From assembly GCF_005144795.1 (NCBI RefSeq), contig NZ_SWFJ01000004.1, positions 108,198 to 172,197 of the forward strand: a stretch of 64,000 nt of DNA, given 5' to 3'. Below are positions 16,554 to 27,014 of the stretch, one piece after another (the stretch's first letter is position 1; every line of letters starts with the position of its first letter). The translations under genes and the position numbers were made by a program. Below the pieces are notes generated by a model. The model ran no database searches. It saw nothing but the letters and a program-made list of their open reading frames with translations, and was not told the DNA's origin. Source of the stretch: Streptococcus mitis (GTDB lineage Bacteria; Bacillota; Bacilli; Lactobacillales; Streptococcaceae).

Positions 16554-18590
16554 TTATCTGGTATTGATTTGGTTAAAACGTGCAAGCTTAGCTGCTTTTT
16601 GAGTTAAATGAGACAAGATAGCCAAACGATTTTGACGGACAGCCTGATCTTCGGCCATAACCATAGTATTTTCAAAGAAGGCATCAATAACTGGACTAAG
16701 CGCAAAGAGCTGTTTCAATTGCTGACTTGCAGTTCCTGACAAAACGAGTGATTCTACTGCTTCTGCCAAAGCTTTCTCTTCTTCATTCTCAAAGTGAGCA
16801 GGATCAACAGTATCAGTTCCTTCGGCTTTTTCAGCCAAGTTGAAAGCACGTGAGAGGGATTCAACAGATGGTTTGAAGTCTTCTTTCTTGCTTGCTTCTA
16901 CGAAAGCACTTGCCGCTTCCAACATATCCGCCACAACAAAGTTCGAACTTGCAAGGACCGCTTCCTTAACGTCTTTTGGAGTAGAGCCCATCATCTTATC
17001 GACACGAGCCTTGATAAAGTCCATGACCTCCGCTTTATTTTCATAAGTTAAGCTGTCGAATTTCAAATCATAAAGGCTATCGATCAGCTCATCCATAGCA
17101 ATGTGCCAACCAAAGGCATCCAAGATACGAACCACACCTTGAGTCGCGCGACGAAGGGCATAAGGGTCATTAGAACCTGATGGAATCAAGCCTACTGAGA
17201 AGAAACTCAAAATCGTATCCAATTTGTCTGCAATAGCTAGAATGGCTCCAACCTTGCTCTCTGGAAGTTCTCCTTCGGCTGATGTAGGCATGTAGTGTTC
17301 ACGAATAGCAACTGCCACCGCTGGAGTTTCCCCAGCAAGAAAGGCATATTTCTCACCCATAATGCCTTGGAGCTCGTCAAATTCGCCAACCATACCTGTC
17401 AACAAGTCAAACTTGTAAATAGCAGCTGCACGGGCTAAGTCAACTGTTTCATCAGCTGATAAACCTGCTTTTTCTGCCAAAAGTACAGCGATTTGACCCG
17501 TACGAATCATGTGTTCACGAAGGGAACCAATTTTCTCATGGAAGGTTACATTGTTTAATTTTTCAACAAGGTCTGAAATAACCAATTTTTGGTCTTCACG
17601 CCAGAAGAATTCTCCGTCTTCCAAACGAGCTACCAAAACTTTTTCATTTCCTTTGATAACATTTTCCAAATACTCTGCGTTTCCATTACGAACAGAAATA
17701 AAGTTTGGCAAGAGTTTGCCATCTTGATCGCGAACAACAAAGTAACGTTGGTGTTCTTTCATTGAAGTCACTAAAACTTCTTCTGGAACTTCAAGGTATT
17801 TGGCATCAAAACTTCCCATAAAGGCAGTTGGGTATTCAACCAAGTTCAAGACTTCGTTCAGCAAATCCGCATCAATTTCGATACGTACACCATTTTTCTC
17901 CTCGATTGCCTTAATTTGGTCAACAATCATTTGCTCACGTTCACGTGGATCTGCGATTACAAACTGCTTACGAAGATCTTCTTCATAGCTCAAAGCTGAC
18001 TGAATTTTGGTTTCTTTCCCCAAGAAACGATGACCACGGCTCACACGACCTCCCTTGATATCAAGGAAATCCAAATCAAACTCTTCTTCATCTAAAAGAA
18101 CAGTTAAAGTGTGAACAGGGCGGATATATTCAAAAATGTTGTTAGCCCAGTGCATGCTGACAGGGAAAGTCAAGGACTTCAAGACATCCACAACACCAGG
18201 AACAATGGCTTCAACTGCTTGACCAATTTCTTCCTTAGTGACATAGACATATTCTTCACCCTTAATTTCACGGAATTCGATATCTTCAACAGTCAAGCCT
18301 TTTCCACGGACAAATCCTTGAGCAGCTTTGGTGAAGTTCCCATCACTATCCAAGGCAATTTTCTTTGCTGGACCCTTGAAATCTTCTGTCAAATCAGCCT
18401 GTTTGTCTGCTAGACCAGTCACACGAACAGCCAAACGACGTGGTGTTGAGAAGGTTTGAACGGCTTCAAAAGACAGGCGGTTTTCCTTGAGGAAGGCTGC
18501 CATTTTTTCGCCTAGTTGTTTTTCACTTGGTGTGACAACATAGGCTGGTAATTCTTCAAGACCGAGTTCTACTAATAAGTTTTTTGTCAT
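16554..18590 (-). CDS. glyS: Glycyl-tRNA synthetase beta subunit
   Basis: The 678-residue beta subunit of the alpha2-beta2 bacterial GlyRS. It starts with the family signature [16 protein letters not shown], contains the HD-like central region ([31 protein letters not shown]) and ends with an anticodon-binding DALR-type domain ([19 protein letters not shown]). The length is normal. It follows glyQ after a 211-nt spacer that holds perfect hairpins, and has GGAG 7 nt before its ATG. It charges tRNA-Gly together with GlyQ and is controlled through the glyQ T-box. Confidence 0.97.
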   Translation of the reverse strand: MTKNLLVELGLEELPAYVVTPSEKQLGEKMAAFLKENRLSFEAVQTFSTPRRLAVRVTGLADKQADLTEDFKGPAKKIALDSDGNFTKAAQGFVRGKGLTVEDIEFREIKGEEYVYVTKEEIGQAVEAIVPGVVDVLKSLTFPVSMHWANNIFEYIRPVHTLTVLLDEEEFDLDFLDIKGGRVSRGHRFLGKETKIQSALSYEEDLRKQFVIADPREREQMIVDQIKAIEEKNGVRIEIDADLLNEVLNLVEYPTAFMGSFDAKYLEVPEEVLVTSMKEHQRYFVVRDQDGKLLPNFISVRNGNAEYLENVIKGNEKVLVARLEDGEFFWREDQKLVISDLVEKLNNVTFHEKIGSLREHMIRTGQIAVLLAEKAGLSADETVDLARAAAIYKFDLLTGMVGEFDELQGIMGEKYAFLAGETPAVAVAIREHYMPTSAEGELPESKVGAILAIADKLDTILSFFSVGLIPSGSNDPYALRRATQGVVRILDAFGWHIAMDELIDSLYDLKFDSLTYENKAEVMDFIKARVDKMMGSTPKDVKEAVLASSNFVVADMLEAASAFVEASKKEDFKPSVESLSRAFNLAEKAEGTDTVDPAHFENEEEKALAEAVESLVLSGTASQQLKQLFALSPVIDAFFENTMVMAEDQAVRQNRLAILSHLTQKAAKLARFNQINTR

Positions 18591-18801
18591 GTTTTTTCTC
18601 CGAAAAATATCTTTTTATTTTCCAGTTTGCCTTATGTGATTGGCACGCAAGCAACCAACTTCGTTGTTTCATTGCTAAAATTGGAGCCAAAAGTCTCCAA
18701 TTTTGCCTAGTATCCTTAGTTTCACTAAGGATACCTTCATCACTACGGCAACTGGCTCAGGGCTCACTCTGTTCGCCCATTTTCGTAATTTGTCACTCTC
18801 T
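18591..18801 (-). other. Unusually long glyQ-glyS intercistronic spacer with perfect hairpins
   Basis: This 211-nt spacer contains no credible ORF. It has a 10-bp perfect stem AAAATTGGAG/CTCCAATTTT (18677-18686 with 18695-18704) and a second 10-bp perfect stem TATCCTTAGT/ACTAAGGATA (18711-18720 with 18724-18733, 3-nt loop). Neither is followed by a T-run long enough for a good terminator. A role in uncoupling subunit ratios or in mRNA processing is possible but unproven. Confidence 0.55.
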
Positions 18802-19719
18802 TTATTCTGCGTCTTCTGCTAAGAGTTTAGCTCGTGTTGCTTCATCCAAAAGTGGATAGCCTAGGCGTTTGCGTTCTGCGACAAAGGTTTTAGCTACGAC
18901 ACGGGCTAGGTTACGAATACGAGCGATATAGCCTGCGCGCTCTGTTACAGATACGGCACCACGTGCATCAAGCAAGTTAAAGGTATGTGAACATTTGAGA
19001 ACATAGTCATAGGCAGGGTGTACCAATCCTTCTTCCAAGGCGCGACCAGCTTCTTTTTCAAACTTATCAAAGTTTTCAAGCAACATTTCTTGATCCGAAA
19101 TTTCAAATGAATATTTTGAGTGTTCGTACTCAGGCTGGATGAAGATTTCTCCGTATTTTACACCATCAGCCCATTCAATATCATAGACAGAATCCACTTC
19201 CTGAATATAAGAAGCTAAGCGTTCCAAACCATAGGTAACTTCAGCTGTCACAGGGCCAGTTGCCAGTCCACCGACTTGTTGGAAATAAGTAAATTGAGTG
19301 ATTTCCATCCCATCAAGCCAAACTTCCCAACCAAGACCAGCTGAACCAGTTGATGGGTTTTCCCAGTTGTCCTCAACGAAACGAATATCATGTTCCAAAG
19401 GATTGATTCCCAATTTTTCCAAAGACTCAAGGTAAAGTTCTTGGATGTTTGATGGAGATGGCTTCATGACCACCTGGAATTGGTGGTGTTGGTAAAGACG
19501 GTTAGGATTTTCTCCGTAACGACCGTCAGCAGGACGACGTGATGGCTCTACATACGCTGCATTCCATGGCTCAGGTCCGATAGCACGAAGGAAAGTGTAC
19601 GGACTCATGGTTCCCGCACCTTTTTCATTGTCATAAGCCTGCATAAGCATACAACCTTGGTCATTCCAAAATTGTTGCAAAGTCAAAATAATTTCTTGAA
19701 ATGTTAATTTTTTAGACAT
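18802..19719 (-). CDS. glyQ: Glycyl-tRNA synthetase alpha subunit
   Basis: The 305-residue catalytic alpha subunit, a class II synthetase. It starts [20 protein letters not shown], has motif 2-like [20 protein letters not shown] and the conserved [18 protein letters not shown] segment, and ends with [19 protein letters not shown]. The start at 19719 is fixed by AAGGAG 6 nt upstream and by family length; the frame is open further upstream but without a ribosome binding site. A glycine T-box leader precedes it, and a decoy copy of its first seven codons lies at 19818-19895. Confidence 0.97.
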   Translation of the reverse strand: MSKKLTFQEIILTLQQFWNDQGCMLMQAYDNEKGAGTMSPYTFLRAIGPEPWNAAYVEPSRRPADGRYGENPNRLYQHHQFQVVMKPSPSNIQELYLESLEKLGINPLEHDIRFVEDNWENPSTGSAGLGWEVWLDGMEITQFTYFQQVGGLATGPVTAEVTYGLERLASYIQEVDSVYDIEWADGVKYGEIFIQPEYEHSKYSFEISDQEMLLENFDKFEKEAGRALEEGLVHPAYDYVLKCSHTFNLLDARGAVSVTERAGYIARIRNLARVVAKTFVAERKRLGYPLLDEATRAKLLAEDAE

Positions 19720-19809
19720 TGAATACTCCTTAATAAAAAATGATTTTTTGCGACACGAGTCTGCCTTGTTGATTATACGAGGCAAGACGAGTTAGTACTG
19801 CGTCTAGCT
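19704..19809 (-). repeat. Leader duplication, copy 1 (contains the true glyQ start)
   Basis: About 105 nt including the glyQ start codon, its ribosome binding site and the GCGACACGAGTCTGCC block. It matches copy 2 at 19880-19983, with only scattered substitutions in the conserved blocks. Confidence 0.85.
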
Positions 19810-19817
19810 CAGGCACT

Positions 19818-19895
19818 CTAGTGCTGAGCGTGGGGCAGTCCGACTGTAAGGAGGTCTCTGCCACTGATGCAGTGGAAAGTCAATTTTTTAGACAT
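19818..19895 (-). CDS. 25-codon mini-ORF duplicating the start of glyQ
   Basis: On the minus strand a strong AAGGAG lies 7 nt before an ATG whose first seven codons specify MSKKLTF, the same residues as GlyQ 1-7. The frame then diverges (HCISGRDL and so on) and stops at 19818. It arose from duplication of the glyQ leader plus start (copies at 19704-19809 and 19880-19983). It sits between the T-box and glyQ, so ribosomes should load on it whenever the T-box reads through. It may be a neutral by-product or may affect glyQ translation. Peptide function unlikely. Confidence 0.5.
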   Translation of the reverse strand: MSKKLTFHCISGRDLLTVGLPHAQH

Positions 19896-19983
19896 TATTT
19901 ACTCCTTTTTCTATAAATTACTTGCGACACGAGTCTGCCTCGTCGATTTTACGAGGAAAGACGAGTTAGTACTGCTTCTAGCT
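19880..19983 (-). repeat. Leader duplication, copy 2 (contains the mini-ORF start)
   Basis: Second copy of the glyQ leader segment, with its own ribosome binding site and ATGTCTAAAAAATTGAC start. The segment GACGAGTTAGTACTGC is identical in both copies. Confidence 0.85.
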
Positions 19984-20074
19984 TAAACAGACCTAAAGCA
20001 GTAGGACTGTATAGAAAATCACAGACTGATTTTCTTGAAAGAAGACTCAGGTTCAAAATCAAAAAGAACCGAAT

Positions 20075-20243
20075 TTCAACACCCAAGCCTTGCGACTAGG
20101 GGCGTCAGAAACGCGGTTCCACCCTAATTTATTACTTCATTGTTTTTGAAAATACTACAGAAAGCGCCAGCTCTTTATTTTGTCCTACTTGGCTCCCACT
20201 ATTCCAAGCTCGCTTGAAGAACGCCATAAGACTTTCTTTCCTG
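20075..20243 (-). promoter_or_regulatory. Glycine-type T-box leader of glyQS
   Basis: The T-box sequence AGGGTGGAACCGCG is present at 20125-20112 (minus strand). It can fold as the antiterminator, with AGGG pairing to CCCT and GCG to CGC. A competing hairpin (CGCCCCTAGTC-GCAA-GGCTTGGGTG) follows. Upstream, a purine-rich stem I region (AGGAAAGAAAG pairing with CTTTC) spans about 20235-20165. T-boxes sense uncharged tRNA; the gene order makes tRNA-Gly the ligand. I could not assign the specifier triplet with certainty. Confidence 0.88.
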
Positions 20244-20249
20244 ATGACT

Positions 20250-20278
20250 ATTATATCAGAATTGTAACATACTGTAAA
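20250..20278 (-). promoter_or_regulatory. glyQS promoter
   Basis: On the minus strand TTTACA, an exact 17-nt spacer and TATAAT preceded by TG-A. It lies directly after the protease stop codon and before the T-box leader. Confidence 0.75.
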
Positions 20279-20309
20279 TCAAAAACTATAGAAAGATGTA
20301 TTGTATTCT

Positions 20310-23300
20310 CTACTCACTTTTTGAAAAAGTTGCAAGTCCGATAACTGACAATAAGAGAGAAATTCCTGAAATACTTAGAATAATAGAAATCATGTTATTC
20401 TCACCAGTGGCTGGTAATTGTTTTCCTTCTTTGTTGACTGTAGCTAAAAGCACTTGTTGACTACTTCCAGCTAGTGTTTTATTCTCATGCTTAGCTTCTA
20501 TATTGGAATGATGTATTGCAATTGATGTAGCTTTCTCAATTTTATCATTGCTAATTGAAGGCTTGATAGTTGAGACTTGTCTATTGTGACTTACTAATTT
20601 AACAGGTTTCACTTGAGAAACTGGTTTAGTTGGAATAACTGGTTTAATCGTTACAACTGGTTTAGTTGGAATAACTGGCTTAATCGTTACAACTGGTTTA
20701 GTTGGAATAACTGGGTTAACCGATGCAACTGCTTTAGTTGGAATAACTGGCTTGATCGTTACAACTGGTTTAGCTGGAATAACTGGATTAATCGTTACAA
20801 CTGGTTTAGCTGGAATAACTGGGTTAATCGTTACAACTGGTTTAGTTGGATTAGCTGGTTTAATCGTTACAACTGGTTTAGCTGGAATAACTGGTTTAAT
20901 CGTTACAACTGGTTTAGTTGGATTAGCTGGTTTAATCGTTACAACTGGTTTAGCTGGAATAACTGGTTTAATCGTTACAACTGGTTTAGTTGGAATAACC
21001 GGCTTAACTGGTGCAACTGGTTTGATTGGAATCTCTACTTTATTAGCCTTAAGTTTTACAGCCGTCTCTTTTAGAGCATTGATTACTGCATTAATTTCTT
21101 CTTGACTAGCTTCTGCATTTTCCAAAAGTAGCTTAGCTTTGTTGAAAATAAGATTATATGCATCTTTCTCCTCTTTGCTAGCTGCCAAAAATCTTGGATC
21201 TTTGTCTTGGAACTTCACTTCATCCACGATAACATTTTTTAAGCTCATGAAATCTGTTTCTTTCCCATTCAGCTGGTCTTGTGCTTTCAAGAAAGCGGTC
21301 AATAGACGGTCGATTTCATCTTGAGTTATCAAATCTTTTGTAATTAATAATGCCAAGAGTTTAAATTCACGATCATATTGACCTTTGCGTTCTTGATCAG
21401 AATTTATATATTTACCTTTTTTAACTGTCTCAGCATATGCTTTAATAGCATTCTTCAATGATGTGATATCAGATTCCTTACCATCCAATGTTTGCATAGC
21501 AGACTCTAAAGCCTTAACAATTTGGTCAATTTTATCTTGGTTAAGTTTACTTCCCAATGCTAGTTGCGCATCTTTGACACTTTGATCAAAAATTTCTTTT
21601 AACTTCTGTTTTGTATTATAATATCTCGGAGTTTTAACTACTTCCATTTGTTTATTTAAAGCTGCAATCAGAGCTAACTTAGAAACAACTGAAAGTGACA
21701 AAACATTATTTTTACCAAACAGAACTTTAAATGGTTGAAGATTATCAAGTAATTCATAACCGTTTGATAGATTTACAAGAACTTTATACTCACCAGTAAC
21801 TACTTTCTTACCATAAGAATGTTTACCATATGTTTCAGCTGGCAAGACTTGACTCTGACCGTCTTCACCTACTAAAGTAATCGTTGTAGTTCCAGGAACA
21901 GCTTGATTAAATCCAACCGTTACTGGGGCATATTTCATTTTGTTAGCCAAGAAGGTAATAGTTTGAAAACTATTTTCTTTCGTTAAATCAAATTCCTTAG
22001 ATAGAGCACTCACAAATTTCAACTCTGTACGGTCATAGCTAAAAATTTCCGCAACATAATGCCCAAATTTCAAGAAATTAATATCTTTTGACTTATCAAC
22101 AGTTACATATTGTCCTTCGCTATTTTTAATGCGATAAACATAAGTTGTATCAATCTCATCGTTGGTTTTATTGTTTAGTATAGCAATTTTTACACGACCA
22201 CTATTTTCTTCACCTACAAGATCTTTGAGAGATATAAAATCTACATTTCCCGCAAAGTCTTCTACATAATAGAAGATTTTCGATTTATCAACGTTCTTAG
22301 GAAGTGTATAACTACCATCTTCATTTTGTTTGATAATTTGATACTGTTCGATTTCTGAATCTGTCGCCTCTCTATTTTCAGAAGGACGAATATAAAAGAC
22401 TTTTTCTAGAAGAATTCCACCATTTCCTACATCCTGAGGTTTGCGAGCTATAAATTGTTCTTGTTCTTCTTGAGAACGAATATATCCCGAAGTAATCAGA
22501 GGTTTTTGTGTGTCGATTTGAATTTTAAATATTGTGTATTGTTCCTCAGCTCCAGGGACATCTGGCTTATAACTAATAACATAGTCATAAATTCCATCAG
22601 AGACTCGATTTCCATTAGAATCCTGTCCTCCCCAAGCTGTTTTATCTACAATGTAACTTCTTGGATTTCTAGTATCACCATCAAAATAATTTTTTACAAG
22701 GTCTGTTGGACGACTTTGCCAAATAGGTTGACTGTGTGTTGTATCCGAAGAATCATAAACTGTTGCACGAAGATTTACCAAATTTCTATAGACAAGAGTT
22801 TTAAATTGAACAGAATCTTTATTACCATCCTCATTTGGCGAGATAGCAAGGCGGATGTTCCCCTTTTCATCTAATTGAAGATGGTATTTTCCTTCAGCAT
22901 CTTGTTTCACTCCGAGTACAGTCACTCGATTTCCTTGACGCTCTGCTTTTAAAACATTTACATCATTTTCAGAACTTGTTAAATAAGTTGCATCGTCTGA
23001 AGGTGAAATCCCTGGATTATCTTTATCAATTTCAGAGTAAAATCCACTGTTTCCTTCCTTAATCAATTGATAAATTGGTTTTTCAATTGCAGGTAGATTC
23101 TGGAATTCTCCCTTAAATCCCATAAATGGTAAACCAATAACAGAACCATCATCTGCAGGATTGACAAATCTAACAAATCCTTCTAGAAAATATCCATTTG
23201 GCATTATTTTGCTAAGTTCTTCAGTAAACTTACTTGTATCTACACTAACTGTTACTGTCTTCGTACTATGAGCTTTCACAGTTACTTCAGGCCAAACTGT

Positions 23301-25409
23301 TTCAGTTAGTTTTCGTGGACGGAGAGTGAATTTCCCTTCGGCAACTTCGTCCGTATTTGTATTTACAATCATCTTCAATGTTTGGTCTTTATCCGAAATA
23401 TTATGAATTGTAACTTCAAAGGTAAATTTATCACCAACATTGCCAAAAGTAACACTTGGATAGTTATTTGTACCTGTTACAAATAAATCTGTGCTTGTTG
23501 CCGCCATCGTGTCAACTACGCCCGCACCTTGCTGACGTGGAGAAGTATAGGCTCCAGTTTGTTTATTAAAATGTGGTTTTGCAGTAGACATAATTAAAGC
23601 TTTTACAATCTCTGAAATTTGACTAGCTGATAATTCAGGATGTTTTTTCGCTAAATATTCTTTGACTAATGCTGCGACACCAGCTACATGAGGGGCCGCC
23701 ATACTTGTTCCACTGATACTTCCATAGCTATTATCGTTAAATGATGAATAGATATTTCCACCAGGTGCAGTAACATCTGGTTTCAATTGTCCATCAGTTG
23801 TAACTCCCCAACTTGAAAAATCTGATAATTGGTCTGCAACGTCTGATTTACGATTATCCATCTTGTGATTAAAGACAATTTTATACTGACCAGACTTAAG
23901 AATTTCACCATAATGTTTTGAAATAAAGACAGATGGGATTTTCTTAGCATCACCTGTAACAGACATACTAACATTTGCACCTTCAACGTTGTTATAAATT
24001 AAAACTCCAGCTGCACCGTGTTTAAGAGCATTTTTAATCTTATCAGAAAAATGAATTTTACCACGTTGAATCAGTGCTAACTTGCCTCTTACATCAATAT
24101 TAGCAAAATCTTCTTCACGACCAATACCCGCTGCTACATATTCGTATTCTTTCCCTTTTTCAAAATCTTTTTCTGTTTCAGGTCTATTAAAATCAAACTT
24201 ACCATAATCAAGGGTAGCGTCATTTTCTAAACCTTTTACTTCAAAGACTTCAGTAGTTAGAATTTTATTATTAATCGAAGCAACAGAAATTGAATCTTCC
24301 ACTGTAGAGGGATTTCCGACGAGACCATAATCAGGATTTGCTGCCAATGGTTGTGAAAAACCTCTACCGAAAGTATTACTATTACCAGCAGCAATAACAA
24401 CAGATACTCCTTTAGCACGTGCTCTTTTTACTGCATCAATGATATCTGAACCTGCATCTACCGTTGAACCCGCACCTGCACCCAAACTCATATTGATCAC
24501 ATCTGCACCTAATGCAACAGCATCATCAATAGCTTTTACATAGAGGGCAGAGGCTGTAGTTTTATTTCTGTCTGAAAAAACTCTCATAAACATAATTTGA
24601 GCTTCTGGCGCCACCCCATAAACCTTCTCAGAATTTGGGGCTTTATTAACAGGATTTCCAGCTACAATCCCAGTAACATGCATTCCATGAGACTCTTTTT
24701 CAGCCTCTTTTATATTATCAGTTCCATCAAAGTAATCATAAGCATATACTACTTTATCACTGTACCATTTCCCATAGTCAATACCAGCAGCCTTTTTAGC
24801 TTTTTCGATATCATCCTGATTTTTAAATTTCGCCTTTGACGGATCAGAAATACGCAAAACCTCATGATTCAAATCAAGACCTGAATCTATAACAGCGACT
24901 ACAGTTCCTTGTCCTTTATGTCCTGCTTCCCAGGTTTTAGGGACAGTAATAATTTCATTACTGGAGATACTGTTTGGCTTTTCTTTCTGTCCAGCTTGAG
25001 ATAACGACTGTGATTGGATGCTTTCCGAAGAAGAATTACTTTTCACTGCTGATTCTTCCTTCTTCTCCTCACTTTTTATAGCAGTCGTTTCTTTCTGTGT
25101 GGTTACATTCTTGTCTGACTTATTATCTCTATATTCTATAGAATCATCTTGTTTTAACGACTCTGTCACTTCTGTTTTTTCCTTCGAAGAAGAATTTAGA
25201 GCATTCTTGTCAGCCGTGACTGGCGGTGCGAGCTTATTTGAATCATCTAATTTATTAGTCGTTACATCATGTGTAACTTGATTGGATGCTTCAAATTTTC
25301 CCTCATCGGCACTAACCTGTGCGAAAGCAAATCCGAATGCAAAGACCGTTAGCAGAAAAATCGTTGCTACTTGGTACTTTTTATGACAAAAATCTTTGCA
25401 ATCTCCCAT
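20310..25409 (-). CDS. LPXTG cell-wall-anchored subtilisin-family (S8) serine protease, C5a-peptidase-like
   Basis: A 1,699-residue surface protease. It has a signal sequence (hydrophobic core about residues 14-30), a Ser/Glu-rich prosegment, and an S8 catalytic domain with Asp175 (VVAVIDSGLD), His241 (SHGMHVTG), oxyanion Asn343 (AAGNSNTFG) and Ser569 (SGTSMAAPHVAG), with a PA insert at about 425-505. Fn3-like domains follow, then three FIVAR-like helical modules (about 1250-1440), a KPV-rich wall-spanning repeat (about 1455-1605) and the sortase signal LPATGE near 1664 with a hydrophobic tail. The architecture is that of streptococcal C5a peptidase/CspA/PrtA proteases, but the substrate is unknown. 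The start has AAAAGGAG 7 nt upstream. All catalytic residues are intact. Confidence 0.93.
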   Translation of the reverse strand: MGDCKDFCHKKYQVATIFLLTVFAFGFAFAQVSADEGKFEASNQVTHDVTTNKLDDSNKLAPPVTADKNALNSSSKEKTEVTESLKQDDSIEYRDNKSDKNVTTQKETTAIKSEEKKEESAVKSNSSSESIQSQSLSQAGQKEKPNSISSNEIITVPKTWEAGHKGQGTVVAVIDSGLDLNHEVLRISDPSKAKFKNQDDIEKAKKAAGIDYGKWYSDKVVYAYDYFDGTDNIKEAEKESHGMHVTGIVAGNPVNKAPNSEKVYGVAPEAQIMFMRVFSDRNKTTASALYVKAIDDAVALGADVINMSLGAGAGSTVDAGSDIIDAVKRARAKGVSVVIAAGNSNTFGRGFSQPLAANPDYGLVGNPSTVEDSISVASINNKILTTEVFEVKGLENDATLDYGKFDFNRPETEKDFEKGKEYEYVAAGIGREEDFANIDVRGKLALIQRGKIHFSDKIKNALKHGAAGVLIYNNVEGANVSMSVTGDAKKIPSVFISKHYGEILKSGQYKIVFNHKMDNRKSDVADQLSDFSSWGVTTDGQLKPDVTAPGGNIYSSFNDNSYGSISGTSMAAPHVAGVAALVKEYLAKKHPELSASQISEIVKALIMSTAKPHFNKQTGAYTSPRQQGAGVVDTMAATSTDLFVTGTNNYPSVTFGNVGDKFTFEVTIHNISDKDQTLKMIVNTNTDEVAEGKFTLRPRKLTETVWPEVTVKAHSTKTVTVSVDTSKFTEELSKIMPNGYFLEGFVRFVNPADDGSVIGLPFMGFKGEFQNLPAIEKPIYQLIKEGNSGFYSEIDKDNPGISPSDDATYLTSSENDVNVLKAERQGNRVTVLGVKQDAEGKYHLQLDEKGNIRLAISPNEDGNKDSVQFKTLVYRNLVNLRATVYDSSDTTHSQPIWQSRPTDLVKNYFDGDTRNPRSYIVDKTAWGGQDSNGNRVSDGIYDYVISYKPDVPGAEEQYTIFKIQIDTQKPLITSGYIRSQEEQEQFIARKPQDVGNGGILLEKVFYIRPSENREATDSEIEQYQIIKQNEDGSYTLPKNVDKSKIFYYVEDFAGNVDFISLKDLVGEENSGRVKIAILNNKTNDEIDTTYVYRIKNSEGQYVTVDKSKDINFLKFGHYVAEIFSYDRTELKFVSALSKEFDLTKENSFQTITFLANKMKYAPVTVGFNQAVPGTTTITLVGEDGQSQVLPAETYGKHSYGKKVVTGEYKVLVNLSNGYELLDNLQPFKVLFGKNNVLSLSVVSKLALIAALNKQMEVVKTPRYYNTKQKLKEIFDQSVKDAQLALGSKLNQDKIDQIVKALESAMQTLDGKESDITSLKNAIKAYAETVKKGKYINSDQERKGQYDREFKLLALLITKDLITQDEIDRLLTAFLKAQDQLNGKETDFMSLKNVIVDEVKFQDKDPRFLAASKEEKDAYNLIFNKAKLLLENAEASQEEINAVINALKETAVKLKANKVEIPIKPVAPVKPVIPTKPVVTIKPVIPAKPVVTIKPANPTKPVVTIKPVIPAKPVVTIKPANPTKPVVTINPVIPAKPVVTINPVIPAKPVVTIKPVIPTKAVASVNPVIPTKPVVTIKPVIPTKPVVTIKPVIPTKPVSQVKPVKLVSHNRQVSTIKPSISNDKIEKATSIAIHHSNIEAKHENKTLAGSSQQVLLATVNKEGKQLPATGENNMISIILSISGISLLLSVIGLATFSKSE
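20610..21040 (-). repeat. KPV-rich direct repeats in the protease wall region
   Basis: About a dozen imperfect units of 30 to 36 bp. They encode variants of PVIPTKPVVTIK and PANPTKPVVTIK. Long stretches are identical between units, so copy number is expected to vary by slippage or recombination. The proline spacing suggests an extended wall-spanning rod. Confidence 0.9.
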
Positions 25410-25531
25410 AAAATCACTCCTTTTTATTTAAATTAAAAGTATTATATACCAAATTATCAGAAAATTCTATCAAAAACTTATTTTGTAACAAAATTGTAAT
25501 ATTAACCAATCCTATCATGAGATTTAAACAT

Positions 25532-25569
25532 AAAAAAATTTAGCCTCGATTAATACAAGACTAAATTTA
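25532..25569 (-). terminator. pgdA terminator
   Basis: Stem AAATTTAG/CTAAATTT with a 17-nt loop and a T-run on the minus strand, about 48 nt past the pgdA stop codon. Confidence 0.65.
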
Positions 25570-25616
25570 TTTATTGAAAAAATACTTACTATGGAATTAG
25601 TTATTCAGCAAAAATC

Positions 25617-27008
25617 TTACTGATCACGATCATAGAATAGTTCATGTGATTTCAATCGTGAATTAAGCATTTCAGGAACTGTGACAAAGTGATATCCTTG
25701 CTCTTTTAGATAATCTATAATCTTTGGTAAAGCATTCACTGTTTCAGCATGAATATCATGCATTAAGATAATCGAACCATTACGAACTTGACGTTGAATC
25801 TCTGTCAAAATAGATGCTTCATTTTTACTCTTCCAGTCCAGACTATCGACATCCCACATAATAAAGCTCAAATCGAGGCTATTGCGAATGTCGTCTGTAA
25901 TGGCTCCATAAGGGGGGCGCATAAGTTTGGAGCTAGACCCCAACACTTTAGTTAGCGCATCTTCAGTATCAGTAATCTGTTTTTTAGCTTCATCAAGCGA
26001 AAGTTTTGAAAGCACTGGATGACTCCAACTATGGTTTCCAATGACATGGCCATCTGCTTTCATGCGTTTCAATATCTCTTCATTGCCAGAAACATTCTTA
26101 CCTAAAACAAAGAAAGTTGCCTTGATACCATACTTAGAAAGTGTATCTAATGCTTGATTTGTCGTCGCAGGATTTGGTCCATCATCAAAAGTTAAAGCTA
26201 CTACTTTTTGATTTTTCTTTTCATAATAAGCCTTATAAAGTTCGGCATCCTTATCTAATAAATAAGAGGATTGTACTACATCAAAGAAACTGGATACTGG
26301 CAAGGCAATCTCATCTATATTTTCCACTGCCTGGCTTGGGTAAAGGATAATTTGACTATCCTTGTAATCAAAATTCCATGCAGACAAATCTTGATCAGAA
26401 AAGCTTTTAACAAGCTGATCAATCTTTCCTTGTTCTAATTTCTTATCCTTTAAGAAAGATGTGAGTTCTTTTAGCAATATTTCCTTTGCCTTACTAGAAT
26501 CTGAAAATAATTGATCCAGGGTAAATAATTTACCATCCTCAGTCAAATATACTTTTCCAAAAGAAGTTTTCTCTGTCTCCTCTACCTTAGAATTAGACAA
26601 ATCATAGATTTGCTTGCTTATACTGTGTGTGATAATTCCCTTTAAAACTGAATCTAGTTTCTCTGTATAATAAAAAACAAGGTTATCTTTATCTTCTAAT
26701 TTATCTTTAATATCCTGATTAATCTTATCTTTTATTGAAGGAATAAGCTCATTTCCTTGGAGGGGATAATAAACAATAATCTCAGCCTGGCCCTTTTTAA
26801 AGCTTTCCTTCTGACTTCCTTCGTTGAAAAGTTGATCTTTTTCATTTTTAATGGTTTGGATAGTTTCGTCAAAGGTATATTTTTGGAAAATCTTATAGCC
26901 GATTGCACCGCCTAGGAGAATCATCGCCAATCCCAAAATTCCTACAAAAACGAGTAAAATACTTCTCTTTTTAGCGTGACTACTACGCTTTGTTCTATTT
27001 TTCTTCAT
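25617..27008 (-). CDS. pgdA: Peptidoglycan N-acetylglucosamine deacetylase
   Basis: 463 residues with an N-terminal membrane anchor (about 18-40), an extracytoplasmic middle domain and a C-terminal NodB polysaccharide deacetylase domain. The motifs are TFDDGPNP (motif 1, near 273), [14 protein letters not shown] (metal histidines), [15 protein letters not shown] and ILMHDIH, all catalytic positions of carbohydrate esterase family 4. Deacetylating GlcNAc in peptidoglycan gives lysozyme resistance. The start ATG has no Shine-Dalgarno sequence and lies 6 nt after an extended -10 (TTGAAA, 17 nt, TATCAT), predicting a leaderless transcript. Monocistronic. Confidence 0.95.
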   Translation of the reverse strand: MKKNRTKRSSHAKKRSILLVFVGILGLAMILLGGAIGYKIFQKYTFDETIQTIKNEKDQLFNEGSQKESFKKGQAEIIVYYPLQGNELIPSIKDKINQDIKDKLEDKDNLVFYYTEKLDSVLKGIITHSISKQIYDLSNSKVEETEKTSFGKVYLTEDGKLFTLDQLFSDSSKAKEILLKELTSFLKDKKLEQGKIDQLVKSFSDQDLSAWNFDYKDSQIILYPSQAVENIDEIALPVSSFFDVVQSSYLLDKDAELYKAYYEKKNQKVVALTFDDGPNPATTNQALDTLSKYGIKATFFVLGKNVSGNEEILKRMKADGHVIGNHSWSHPVLSKLSLDEAKKQITDTEDALTKVLGSSSKLMRPPYGAITDDIRNSLDLSFIMWDVDSLDWKSKNEASILTEIQRQVRNGSIILMHDIHAETVNALPKIIDYLKEQGYHFVTVPEMLNSRLKSHELFYDRDQ

Positions 27009-27014
27009 ATTTAC

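Noticed and set aside
18745..18765. BOX fragment between glyQ and glyS (CTACGGCAA)
   Set aside because: Only nine bases match the BOX-A segment, and no other BOX module is present.
20610..21040. CRISPR-like spaced repeats
   Set aside because: The units are in-frame coding repeats without unique spacers, inside an LPXTG protein.
20613..21105. Long plus-strand ORFs (up to 153 codons) rich in Trp/Asn or Thr/Gly
   Set aside because: They are antisense readings of the KPV repeats of the minus-strand protease. No ribosome binding site, and composition follows the repeat period.
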